64,000 nt of DNA. It comes from Stomorhina lunata. Lineage: Eukaryota; Arthropoda; Insecta; Diptera; Rhiniidae. Of this stretch, positions 10,386-21,800 are shown in pieces (the first letter of the stretch is position 1; each line of letters starts with the position of its first letter). The notes under the pieces were generated by a model. That model saw nothing but the letters and a program-made list of their open reading frames with translations, ran no database searches and was not told the DNA's origin. The position numbers were made by a program, and so were the translations under genes. Location of the stretch: positions 79,956,040 to 80,020,039 of the forward strand of contig OW121741.1 in NCBI GenBank assembly GCA_933228675.1. The letters are read 5' to 3'.

Positions 10386-11198
10386 CCCAGTAAGAAAAAA
10401 GGTTTATTCTCAAATTGAGGATGATTTGAAAATAAATCTTTTTTCAAAGGTCAAACGTTTGATACTGATTTGATACTGATTTGAGAATAATAGCGTTCTC
10501 AACAAAAAGGGGACTTTATTCTCAAATTGAGAAATGCCTTTATTCTCAAATCATTATCAAACCTCATTCTCAAAGGTTTTTCAAATGTGGATATCATCTA
10601 CATGTGGAACGTAAATAAAATGGCGTTGTATTTTTGAGTTTGTTTATTTTGTTTTTGAAAACGGTGCATCATATTTGAATTCTTTTGCTTAAAATATATT
10701 TTTTTATTGTTAGGTAAAAAAAAATTCAAGAAACAAAGAAAATTTACTTATGCATATGAATATTATTGAATTTTTAATGTTGACATTTTTTAAGCAAGGT
10801 TTTATATTCAAATATGGATCAATTTTAAAAAAATCCGAAAGAAATAACGAATTTCTTTGAAATGCAATGCCATTCCATTAAAATATCTTAAACATTATTT
10901 TTTTAGCATAAAATTATTTTTTTTAATGTTTGAAAAAATTTGAAATAAGGTTTGATATCAAATTTATATAACACCATTTTTCAAATTATTCTCAAATCAT
11001 CTTAGGGTTTGATGATGATTTGAGAATAACCTTTATTCTCAATTTGAGAAACTATCATTTTTCAAACGTTTATTCTCAAATGAACCCTCATTTGAAAATG
11101 AATGTGAATCTCAAACATCTGTTCAGGTTTGAAAAAAACGTTTGATATCAAATGTAAAAGTCATCATATTTCAAACGTTTGACACTGTTCTTACTGGG
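10386..11198. mobile_element. MITE copy 2, CCCAGTAAGAA termini
   Basis: A second copy, 813 bp, in the same orientation, 86 bp after copy 1 ends. It differs from copy 1 by scattered substitutions and small indels (for example a short insertion near 10690 and deletions near 10635 and 11128). Both inverted CCCAGTAAGAA termini are intact. The flanks ATTCCAT and ATTCTCT could be a decayed target duplication, but this is not certain. Confidence 0.78.
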
Positions 11199-11560
11199 AT
11201 TCTCTATTACAACTTTCGAATATTTGCGAACCACAAAAACTAAGCAACAAAAACAATAGAAACTAACAAAAATTATTAGAAATTTATAAAAACAGGAGAG
11301 AAAAAAAGAAAAACATTCACAAACATTTAAATATTTATGCTCGTGTTTGTGGAAAAGTGTTGACGCATTTGTTTTTCTTCATGTGCATGATTATGCATGC
11401 AATGTCTCTGTTCATGACATTTGGGTATGCTATGATGTAAACAGTTGAGCTTTGTAAAAAAGGTATAATATAAATTTTGTCTGTAGGAGTGTTCCAATAT
11501 TTAAAAGTGTTTTTCGATATGATAGAATAAGGACTTTTGCGTTTCAGACTATAGTTATAC
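11199..11560. other. Unclassified spacer
   Basis: About 360 bp without a supported gene. The 90-residue minus-strand open frame at 11335-11607 runs into the following MITE and has no recognisable domain. Confidence 0.55.
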
Positions 11561-11831
11561 TTAAAGGTAGAAGGCCAATGCACGCGGCACGCGGCTGCGG
11601 GCGGCAATCAGCTGTTTTTTGATTTGTCAAATTTCAAGCGGCAATGGAAAAAAGTAGAACTTTATTCTACCTTTCCGCTCGGCAGATTTTTTCAGTGCTG
11701 CCAGATTTAATTATATCCTACTCAAATATTTTTATATATGAACATTTTTGTTAACAAGCGCACATTTTATGTACTGGCAATACTACGACCGCCCGCAGCC
11801 TCATGCCGCGTGTATTGGCCCTGTACCTTAA
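11561..11831. mobile_element. TTAA-flanked MITE with GC-rich TIRs
   Basis: The element of about 271 bp, including both flanking TTAA tetranucleotides (11561-11564 and 11828-11831), has inverted ends of about 40 bp. These begin AGGTAGAAGGCCAATGCACG on the left and GGTACAGGGCCAATACACG on the right (complement), and both reach GGCTGCGGGCGG. The TTAA target is typical of piggyBac-type transposition, but the termini do not match the usual piggyBac CCC start, so the assignment is tentative. The ends are conspicuously GC-rich for this window. Confidence 0.7.
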
Positions 11832-11952
11832 CACCAGCATCATTTATAAACGAAAAATAACGTTACATATAAGTTTTTAAATTATAATTTTACATACAAA
11901 ATAGATTTCTACCATTTATCGCTTTTGAATAAGGTGGATAGTATAAGACTAA

Positions 11953-12081
11953 TGTAGGGTTCATGTCACTCAAGCATCTGACGATTGAGTGAAATTTACA
12001 TGTATTTTGTTTTTGTTACGAAAACAAAACACATGTAAATTTCACTCAATCGTCAGACGCTTGAGTTACATGAACCCTACA
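11953..12081. repeat. 129-bp foldback (hairpin) element
   Basis: The arms start TGTAGGGTTCATGT and end ACATGAACCCTACA. They pair over roughly 50 nt with only a few mismatches around a loop of about 24 nt. The shape suits a small foldback MITE or an inverted duplication. The flanks TAA and TAAG allow, but do not prove, a TA or TAA target. Confidence 0.85.
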
Positions 12082-12949
12082 TAAGTATTAGCATGTACCT
12101 ACAATAGGGCGTCTCAAAAAAAAAAAAATAAATAAAAATAGTCATACTCCATCGAATATAAAATATTGCTGTAAGTCAATTCCGAAAAAAAAAAAATATT
12201 TAATTTTTTCGCCACATATTGGGGTTGCCAAAATACATTTTTCGTTATAACTTCGGCATATATCAATGTTTTTGTCTAAAAGAGGCCAATATTTTGCTAT
12301 AATAGTTATTGGTCTTCGATATCCAGTTCTAGTATTTATCCATCAGACATTGATTCCTTCCATCCTAATGTACCTCTTTGCCATCTAAGTCGAGACGCTC
12401 TGATGTACAATCTATGTAAGTATTAGACTTTAGTCTGAGTACAAGATAATAAACAGTGGCCAAATTTAACGTTAACAAATTAGGACATCTCAGACTCATA
12501 AATCACTTAAAACGATATATAATTGTCATTTCCCAACCGATTTGAAGAATCATACTATATACTATATATTTAAGTCAAGATCTACAAAAAACATCACGAC
12601 ATCCAAATCCTATCTCTTACCGTTTTAAAGATATTCGACTTCAAAAATTTAATTTTTCCATTTTTGTCCCATACTGTACCGAATTTTTAGTAATATCCGA
12701 TCTATATATAAACCGATTTTCTTGATTTAAAGTTTTTTTTTAAATTTTGAATGTTCTCCAAGCAAAAAGTGGAAATTTCCATTTTGATCCATAATTCCTA
12801 CTACTTTGTCGCTCTGAAAATGGTTAAGCAACTAGAGAAAAAAACTTAAAAATTAAAATTTTTGGAAATTTTTAAAATCTTTTAAGGAATTCTGGGATTT
12901 CTGTCATAGGTTTAGAAGTTATGGACTTATTTCCATTATATTTTTTCAC
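12082..12949. other. Unclassified AT-rich DNA
   Basis: About 870 bp with no supported gene. Poly-A runs and phrases such as CGATCTATATATAAACCGATT recall the 5' parts of HINE-type repeats, but no termini or hairpins are visible. Confidence 0.5.
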
Positions 12950-15640
12950 TATCTCACTGTGCGTTGTCTATAACCACGGAAAAAATATTAAACACGCGTT
13001 TGGTACCTTTTTGATTAAGGGGGCGAAAAGGGGTAAAAAAGGGTATTTTCTTTGTTTTTTATCTTTGTATATCGCTTGAACCAATAATGCTAGAAATAAT
13101 ATTTATAGGAAAGTCGATTGTCAGACCCAAAATATCTAATAAATATTTGGTACTTTTTAAATTTTGGGGGTAAAAAATTCAAAAATTGGTAAAATTGTAT
13201 CTTTTAAAGCAAAAGAATTAGAAACAAATATGAAATGGATCTGAGCTCAGCAATAAAAATTAAGGCCAGGTATTCGGTACTTTTTGCAAAATAAAGCTTT
13301 AAGTCTCTGATATAAAGAAACAATAGTTATACCGCCGTTGATATCCACGAAAGAATATCAAACACGAGTTAGGGACTTTTTCGATTTAGGGGGCGAAAAG
13401 GGGTAAAACCGGGAAAATATATACATATAAGGGTAGGTTCATTGTTTTTATCTTTCTATATCGCTTGAACCAATAATGCTAGAAATAAAATTCATAGGAA
13501 TGTCGATTGTCAGACCCAAAATATTTAATAAATATTTGGCACTTTTTAAATTAAGGGGGTAAAAAATTGAAAAATTGGTAACATTATATCTTTTAAAACA
13601 AAAGCATTAGAAACAAATATAAAATGGATCTGAGATCAGCAATAAAAATTAAAGGTCACTTATTTGGTACTTTTTGAAATATCTTTCCCTTAGAGCGTAC
13701 AACAGGGTTGAAAAGGGAAAAAGCCTTAATTCTCTGATATAAAAAGACAATAGTAATACCGTCGTTGGTATCCAAGAAAAAATATCAGACACGTGTTTGG
13801 TACTTTTTTCGATTTAGGAGGCGAAAATGAGTAAAACCGGTCAAGCAAATATAAGGGTAGGTTCTTTGTTTTTATCTGTGTTTATCGCTTGAACCAATCA
13901 AGCTAGAAATAAAATTTATAAGAAAGAAAAAAATAGATACAAAATATCAAACAATTATTTGGTACTTTTTTAAATTTAGGGGGTAAAAAATGGAAAAAAC
14001 GGTAACAATTTATCTTTTAAAGCAAAATAACTAAAAACAATTATAAAATGGATCTGAGATCACCAATAAAAATTAAAGGTCACTTATTTGGTACTTTTTG
14101 AAATTTCTTTCCCTTAGGGCATACAACAGGCTAGAAAAAGGAAAAACCTTAATTACTCTGAAATAAAGAAACAATAATTATATCGTCGTTGGTATCCACT
14201 AAAAAAATATTAAACACGTGTTTGGTACTTTTTCGATTTAGGGGGCGAAAATGAGTAAAACCGACAAAGCAAATATAAGAATAGGTTATTTGTTTCTATC
14301 TTTGTATATCGCTTGAATAAATAAAGCTAGAAATAAAATTTATAGGAAAGATATAAGAATACATATATACAAAATATCAAACAAATATTTGGTACTTTTT
14401 TTAATTTAGAGGGCAAAAATTAAAATATCGGAATCATTATATCTTCTAAGCCAAAAGAATTAGAAACAAATTTGAGTGGATCTGAGATTAACAGTAAAAG
14501 TTAAAGGCCATTTTCGGCACTTTTTGCAATTTCTTCCCCTTACTGGGTACAACAGGGTAGAAAAGGGAAAAATTAGTAGCTTTATTTCTTCGAAGCTAAT
14601 AGCGATACAAACAAAATTAAATTTGATAAGTTGACAAGTGTTTAGTCCTTTATGCGAAATGGGACTAATTGGAGTAAAACAGAGTAAAAACAACTTTGTG
14701 GTACTTTTTTTCAACTCATAAGTATCTTCGAACCATAGATACTCAATTTATACCACAAAATATTAAAAAATATTAAACATGTGTCTGGTACTTTAACGAT
14801 TAATTGAGTAAAGAGGGTAAAAATGGTAAAATAATCAAGAATACAAATATTTGGTACTTTTTTTAAATTTAGGGGTAAACAATTGTAACATTATGTCTTC
14901 TAAGCCAAAAGAACTAAAAACAAATGTGAAATGTATCTGAGATGAACAGTGAAAGTTAAAGGCCAGGTATTTGGTTCCTTTTGCAATTTCCTTCCCTCAG
15001 AGGGTACAACAGGGTAGAAAAGGGAAAAATTAGTAGTCTTAATTATCTAAAATTATCTAAAACTACTTAGTACTTTTTGCAAAATAGGATTAATAAAGGT
15101 AGAAAAGGGTAAAATATATTTTACCCTTTTAGTTGGTACTTTTTTAACCCATACGTATCTTTTATACCAATAAACATAGAAACACACTTTATATCACAAT
15201 CGAGAAGTATTAAAAAATATTAATTATATGCTTAGTACTTTTACGATTACTTGGGTAAAAAGGGTAAAAATAAAAAAAAAAATTCAACAATAGTTTTTTT
15301 TTTTAACTTTGAATATCTTTGAAACCAATAAGGAAAAAATATCAGTTATAGACTGGTAGATTGACATTAAAGAAATATAAAACATGAGTTGGTACTTTTT
15401 TCAATTTAGGGAATAAAAAAGGGAAAACTCGCTCACATTATTTCTTTGAAACCGAAAGCGATAGAAAAAAAACAACAAAATTGGCCTTAGATCGGCAGTA
15501 AAAATGATGACGTATTTGGTACTTTTTGCAAATTGTGCCTCTTAAGGTAAAACAGTTTAGAAGGGGTAAAAATTAGTATCATCATATTTCCGAAACTAAT
15601 ATGGATAGAAACAAAATGAATACATCCTCGAAATAATATA
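12950..15640 (+). mobile_element. Eroded Helitron-type module array
   Basis: A series of degenerate modules about 420 bp apart, each with the phrase ACACGTGTTTGGTACTTTTT followed by a GGGGGCGAAAA or GGGGGTAAAAA string (clear at about 13345, 13770 and 14200). These are the same modules that fill the family C and A Helitrons, here in the opposite orientation to the nearby C copies. No (TGAC)n start, 3' hairpin or CTAG end is visible, so this is an interior remnant. Open frames here are composition artefacts. Confidence 0.65.
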
Positions 15641-15895
15641 TCCTTTTATTTCCTCATGTATAAATCCAAGCCAAAAATTTACTTAAATTTAATAAATCTT
15701 TTCAGTTAAGAGTGGATTTGACCGACTTTACTTTCTTAATTATTTATGTGTAAGTACTTTCAAAAACTTATACACCGTTACTGACATTTGTCATCAAATT
15801 TATCAAGTTGTTCATAATTCTAACATAAGATTTACGGGAAAAATAGTTTTTGACGTCTTTATTAGGGTGGATCGAAATAAACATTTTAAGCTGAA

Positions 15896-17795
15896 GAAAA
15901 TTTTTTTATCAAAAATTTTTCTATATAAAAATTTTTTATCAAAAATTTTTCCATATAAAAATTTTTTATCAAAAATTTTTCCATATAAAAATTTTTTATC
16001 AAAAATTTTTCTATATAAAAATTTTTTATCAAAAATTTTTCTATATAAAAATTTTTTATCAAAATTTTTCTATAGAAAATTTTTTTATAAAAATTTTTCT
16101 GTAGAAAATTTTTTTATCAAAAACTTTTCTCTAGAAAAATTTTTTATCAAAAAATTTTCTCTAGAAAACTTTTTTAAAAAATTTTTCTATAGAAAATTTG
16201 TTTATCAAAAAATTGTTTATAGAAAATTTTATCAAAAATTTGTTTATAGAAAATATTTTTATCAAAAATTTTTCTATAGAAAATTTGTTTATCAAAAATT
16301 TTTCTAAAGAAAGTTTTTTTTATCAAAAATTTTCTTATACAAAACTTTTTCAACAAAAATTTTTCTGTAGAAAATTTTTTATCAAAAATTTTTCTATAGA
16401 AAACTTTTTTTAAAAATGTTTCTATAGAGAATTTTTTTATCAAAAATAAATCTATAGACAATTTGTTTATTACAAATTTTTTTATAAAAAATTTTCTATA
16501 GAAATTTTTTTTATTAAAATTATATAAAATTTTTCTATAGAACATTTTTTTATCAAAAATTTTTCTATAGAAAATTTTTATCAAAAATGTTTCTATAGAA
16601 AATTTTTATCAAAAATTTTTCTATAGATAAAAATTAAAAATTGATAAAAATTTTCTATAGAAAATTTTTATCAAAAATGTTTCTATAGAAAAATTTTATC
16701 AAAAATTTTTCTATAGAAAATTTTTATCAAAAATTTTATCAAAAATTTATCAAAATTTTTATCAAAAACTTTTCTATAGAAAATTTTTATCAAAAATTTT
16801 GCTATAGAAAATTTTTATCAAAAATTTTTCTATAGAATTTTTTTTTATCAAAAATTTTTTTTATAGAAAGTTTTTTTTTTCAAAGATTTTCCTATATTTT
16901 ATCAAAATTTTTTTGTCAAAAATTTGTCTATAGAAAATTTTTTTATCAAAATTTATTTTTATCAAAAATTTTTTTATCAAAAATTTGTTTATCAAAAATT
17001 TTTCTAAAAAATGTTTTTTTATCAAAAATTTTTCTAAAAAATGTTTTTTTATCAAACATTTTTTTATAGAAATTTTTTCAACAAAAATTTTTCTATAGAA
17101 AATTTTTTCAACAAAAATTTTTCTATAGAAAATTTTTTATCAAAAATTTTTCTATGGAAAACTTTTTTTAAAAATGTTTCTATAGAAAATTTTTTTATCA
17201 AAAATTAATCTATAGACAATTTGTTTATTACAAATTTTTTTATCAAAAATTTTCTATAGAAAATTTTTATCAAAAATGTTTCTATAGAAAATTTTTTTCA
17301 AAAATTTTTCTATAGAAAATTTTTTTATCAAAAATTTTTCTATAGAAAAATTTTTCTACAAAAAAATTTTTTTATCAAAAATTTTTTATAGAAAGTTTTT
17401 TTTCAAAAATTTTCCTATAAAAATTTTTTTTTGTCAAAATTTTCTATAGAAAATTTTTTTATCAAAAATTTTTCTAAAGAAAGTTTTTTTATTAAAAATT
17501 TTTTTATAGAAAACTTTTTCAACAAAAATTTTTCTATAGAAAATTTTTTATCAAAATTTTTTCTATAGAAAACTTTTTTTAAAAATGTTTCTATAGAAAA
17601 GTTTTTTTTATCAAAAATTAATCTATAGACAATTTGTTTATTGCAAATTTTTCTAAAGAAATTTCTTTTTTATTAAAATTATATAAAATTTTTCTATAGA
17701 AAATTTTTTTATCAAAAATTTTTTTATAGAAAATTTTTTATAAAAAATTTTTCTATAGAAAATTTTTTATCAAAAATTCTATCAAAAATTTTCTA
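15896..17795. repeat. AT minisatellite, ~30-bp unit
   Basis: A 1.9-kb tandem array of units close to TTTTTTATCAAAAATTTTTC plus TATAGAAAA or TATATAAAAA. The first ~150 bp repeat at an exact 30-bp period, and the rest is degenerate with partial units. The long open frames on both strands (for example 146 residues of FLSKIF/YKN repeats at 15867-16307) are by-products of a 30-bp period with few stop codons and are not genes. Confidence 0.93.
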
Positions 17796-18869
17796 TATAT
17801 GCTGGTGGATGGGCTGCCCGATCTTATGTAAGTGGCAGGCTACTGGGTCACACTAGGGAACTGGAGAGTAGTCAAGTAAGCAGGACATCAGACTATGTAA
17901 CAAATTCCAGCTGAACTAGAAAAAAGGTTCTAGGATGTATTAATTCTAAACAGACCTACAGCCTGTTTTTCGAAAATGAAAATATTGTTTCGTTCGTTAA
18001 AATAACGAAACGTAAATCAATTTGGTTTTTGTAAAATGAAATAAATTCTAGTGTGTGACAACTTAAAAGTTTTCGTGTCTTAAGCTTTTTTGGGGTTTTT
18101 CTTATACAAATTCATTCATATAAAGCGAATGAAAACGTTAAAATTTCTCGATAACCAAAGGTCTTTCGTGTATGAAATAAAAACTAAGGGCCTGATATAT
18201 TTATTTGTGCAAAGTTTTAGTAAACAAATGCATTTATCTTTAGATCTATAAACGTTTTTGTGCATTCATGATTATTTTAGCTACTTTTGAGAATTTGGTA
18301 TGGTCAAATATGGGTCGATTCCTAAAAAATTAGGATTATAAGTAATATTTGTGCTGCATATTATTGAAATAGAACTAAATTAGTGGCTGTAAAGGACCTA
18401 AAACTCAATTTGGGGAAGGCATTCCTATGGAAGTTACCCAAAATAGTAAACCGATTCTGACCAAAAAGTATAGGGATCGTTCTTGGACCAAAATATAAGC
18501 CTGTGTCAAAACAACTCAGAAAGTGATTCTGGGTCGATTGGTATAATTAAAGGTGGGTCTCAAAATATAAGCCTGTATCAAAACAAATCAGGAAGTGATT
18601 CTGAGTCGATTGGTATACTTAAAGGTGTGTCTCAGAGCAATATTTCTATGCGTTACAAACATCAGCACAAACCCAATATACCCTTTCCACCTAATTTAAT
18701 CGGGAACTGAGGCCGTTTAAAAACTTTAAAACAACTTGAGTTGCAAATATATCAAATATACCATCTATCATCGGCAACTGCTCCAAAAGTTGCAGTGCAT
18801 GGTTTGCCTAAACCTGTTATTATAAGAAATTTCCAAAGCTGCAAAAACTATAGCTGATTTTATTAAATA
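17796..18869. other. Low-copy spacer left of Helitron C1
   Basis: About 1.07 kb without a supported gene. It holds one arm (CAGCCTGTTTTTCGAAAA at 17959) of a putative MITE split by the large insertion to the right, and a 72-bp tandem duplication at 18489-18633. Phrases such as TATGGTCAAATATGGGTCGA resemble HINE debris. The last base (A, 18869) is the left side of the A|T target of Helitron C1. Confidence 0.55.
18489..18633. repeat. 72-bp tandem duplication
   Basis: Two adjacent copies start CAAAATATAAGCCTGT at 18489 and 18561, with about ten differences. The period is a multiple of three and no stop occurs in the plus-strand frame at 18483-18710, so a 24-residue peptide repeat (QNISLYQNKSGSDSESIG in copy 2) is conceptually encoded. 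There is no other sign of a gene. Confidence 0.85.
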
Positions 18870-21800
18870 CTAGCTTTATAACCCGCTACTTCGTTAGCGG
18901 CACCATTTGAATTGACAAAGTTACAAAATTTACCAAAATAACTTTTTCACTTATTTATCAATTCCGATATAAATTAAATTAAATACTTATTGGTTCTTAA
19001 GATACATATAGGACAAAATAAGTACCTACCCTCTACATTTTAAAAAAAGTACTACACCCGCCTCCCTTATTTTTGTAGCTGACCCAATTTTGATTGCTAA
19101 CCCAATTTAAATCTTGTTCTTGTCGCTTTTGATTTTGAATATTTTACAAAAGTTTCCTTTTTTCACCCGTTGGTTACCCCGGATCAGCCAAATTAAAAAA
19201 AAAAATCCGGATACATGTCCTAATATTTTTATTGCTGATCTTAACTCCATTTTTGTTAATTGAAAAAAATACCAAACACCTGTCACATATTTCTTCAATG
19301 TCAATAGAACAGTCCATAAATTATTGATTTATTTATTATTTTATTGATTTAAACAATATGTACAGTTTAAAAGGAAAAAACCTATCTTTAAATTTTTGAC
19401 CCGTTTTTGTTATTTTCGATTGCGGTATAAATTTTGTTTCTATAATAATTGATTCAAAAATTATATATGGGTCAAAAAAGTACCAAAATTTAGTTTTTAT
19501 CCTTTTTATTCCCTATTTTTAGCTCATTTACGAAAAGTACCTACTAAAAACATGACTTTTTATTTTTCTATTCGATCTAAATCCAATTTAAATTTTTTTT
19601 CTGTCGATATTAGTATCAGAGATATAACTTTACTAATGTTTTTATTTTCTACCCTATTTTAACCCCAAAACTGTTTAATTTGCAAAAAGTACTGAAAAGT
19701 CCCTTAATTTTTAGGGCTGATCTTAGACCATTTTAGTGTTTGTTTCCATCCATTAGGTTTAGAAGATATAATGTCATCGATTTTTCCCTTTTTTACCCCT
19801 TTGATTGACACATCTCTAATTTATACTTCTGACTTCATTAGCTTAAATGAATATTTTCCCGTTTTCACCTTTTGGAACCCCATTTATCGTAAAAGTACCA
19901 AGCACATGTTTAATATTTTGTTAATACTTATTGACTGTGGCATAAAGTGAGTCTTTATGTTTATAAGTTCAAAAGATACGCATGGGTTAAAAAAAAGTAC
20001 AAAAATATAGTTTTTACCCTTTTTGCCCTTATTAGTGCCATTTCCAAAAAAAGTACAGAACACATGTCCCTTTCATTTTCTAGCCGCTGATCATAATGCT
20101 GATCATAGACCAATTTAATCTTTGTTTCTATCACTTTTGATTTATGAGATATTACGTTACCTATTTTCCCCCTTTTTACTCCAAACATTAAAAAAAGGAA
20201 TCAATCGCGTGTCTTATACTTCTGCAATGTAAATAGACCTGTCTGTAAATTATACTTCTGGCTTTATTTGTTTAAATGATATTCATAGTTTTTACTCTTT
20301 TGTGCCTCATTTATCGTAAAAGCGCCAAGCACCTTCTTAATTTTTGTTAGTCCTTATCAATTGTGATGTAAATAGAGTATTTATGTTTATTAGTTCAAGA
20401 GATACTTATAGGGTTAATAAAGTACCAAAATATAGTTTTTTTTTCCTTTTTCTCCCTTATTAGTTCCATTTCCAAAAACGTACCAAACTTGTGTCCCCTT
20501 TTTTTTGCAAGATGATCCAAATCCAATTTCAACTTTGTTTCTAACGATGTAAATTTCGGAGATATGATGTTACTAATTTATCCATTTTCTTTTTCAATTT
20601 ACTTTTTCAATATGAATCCACCCGTCTGTAAATTATAGTTCTGGCTTCATTAGTTCAAAACCTACCCTTGAATATTTTTTTATCTTTTTTACCTCAATTA
20701 TAGTAAAAGTACCAAATACGTGTCTAATAATTCTTTGTTACTTATCAATTGTGACGTTTACTGTTTCTCTATGTTTGTTATTTCAAAAGATACGTATGGG
20801 TTCAAAAAAAGTACCAAAATATAGTTTTTGCCCTTTTTTACCCTTATTAGTACCATATTCAAAAAAGTACCAAATGCGTTTCTCGTTTTTTTTCAGCCCA
20901 TCCGAAGCAAATTTCAACTCTATTCCTATCGTTTTGAATTTCGGAGATATGACGTTACTAATATTTCCCATTTTTTCCCTGTTTTAACCCCAAAACGGCC
21001 GAATTAAAGAAAAAAGTACCGTATACATGTCCCTTAATTTAAAGTGCCGATTTTAGACCGATTTAGTTGTTGTTTCTATCACTTTTGGCTAAGAAGATAT
21101 ATTTTTACCGATTTTTACCCCCAAAATTAAAAAAGTACCAGACACTTATTTTACTTTTTTCAGTGTCAATTTACCAGCCAATAAATTATGCTTCTGGCTT
21201 CATTAGCCGAAAAGATATTCTTAGCTAAAAAGCAAAAAACCTACTCTTGAATATTTTCCCTTTTTTTACCCTTTCGTCCCACATAAATCGCAAAAGTACC
21301 AAATACGTGTTTAATAGTTTTTTAATGCCTATCAGTTGCGATATAAATTATGTTTCTATATTTATTAGTTCAAAAAATATATATGTGTTAAAAAAGTACC
21401 AAAATATAGTTTTTACCCTTTTTTATTCTTATTAGTACCATTTTTGAAATAGTACCAAATAGTGGCCATTTATTTTTTTATCTGATTCAAATCCAATTTA
21501 AACTTCGTTTGCATCGGTGTTAGTTTCGGAGATATGATGTTACTAATTTCTCCCTTTTCTACCCTGTTTTACCCTTTAAAAGGTCGAATTTCAAAAAAGT
21601 ACCGAATACTTGTCCCTTAATTTTTAGTGCTGATCTCAGACTAATTTAGTTTTTGTTTCTATCACTTTTGATTTAGAAGATATATTTTTACCCCCAAAAT
21701 TAAAAAAGTACCAAAAATGTATTTTATTTTTTCTTTGTCAATCGACCAGTCAATAAATTATACTTCTGGCTTCATTAGCCTAAAAGATATCCATAGCTAA

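Noticed and set aside
15867..16584. Long open frames (146 and 136 residues) of FLSKIF/YRKIF repeats on both strands
   Set aside because: They are translations of a 30-bp AT minisatellite. The repeat length is divisible by three and has few stops, and both strands are open at once.
19961..20188. 75-residue minus-strand frame that recurs identically at 35975-36202
   Set aside because: The identity comes from the two Helitron C copies being near-identical DNA. There is no domain, and the frame consists of degenerate internal modules.
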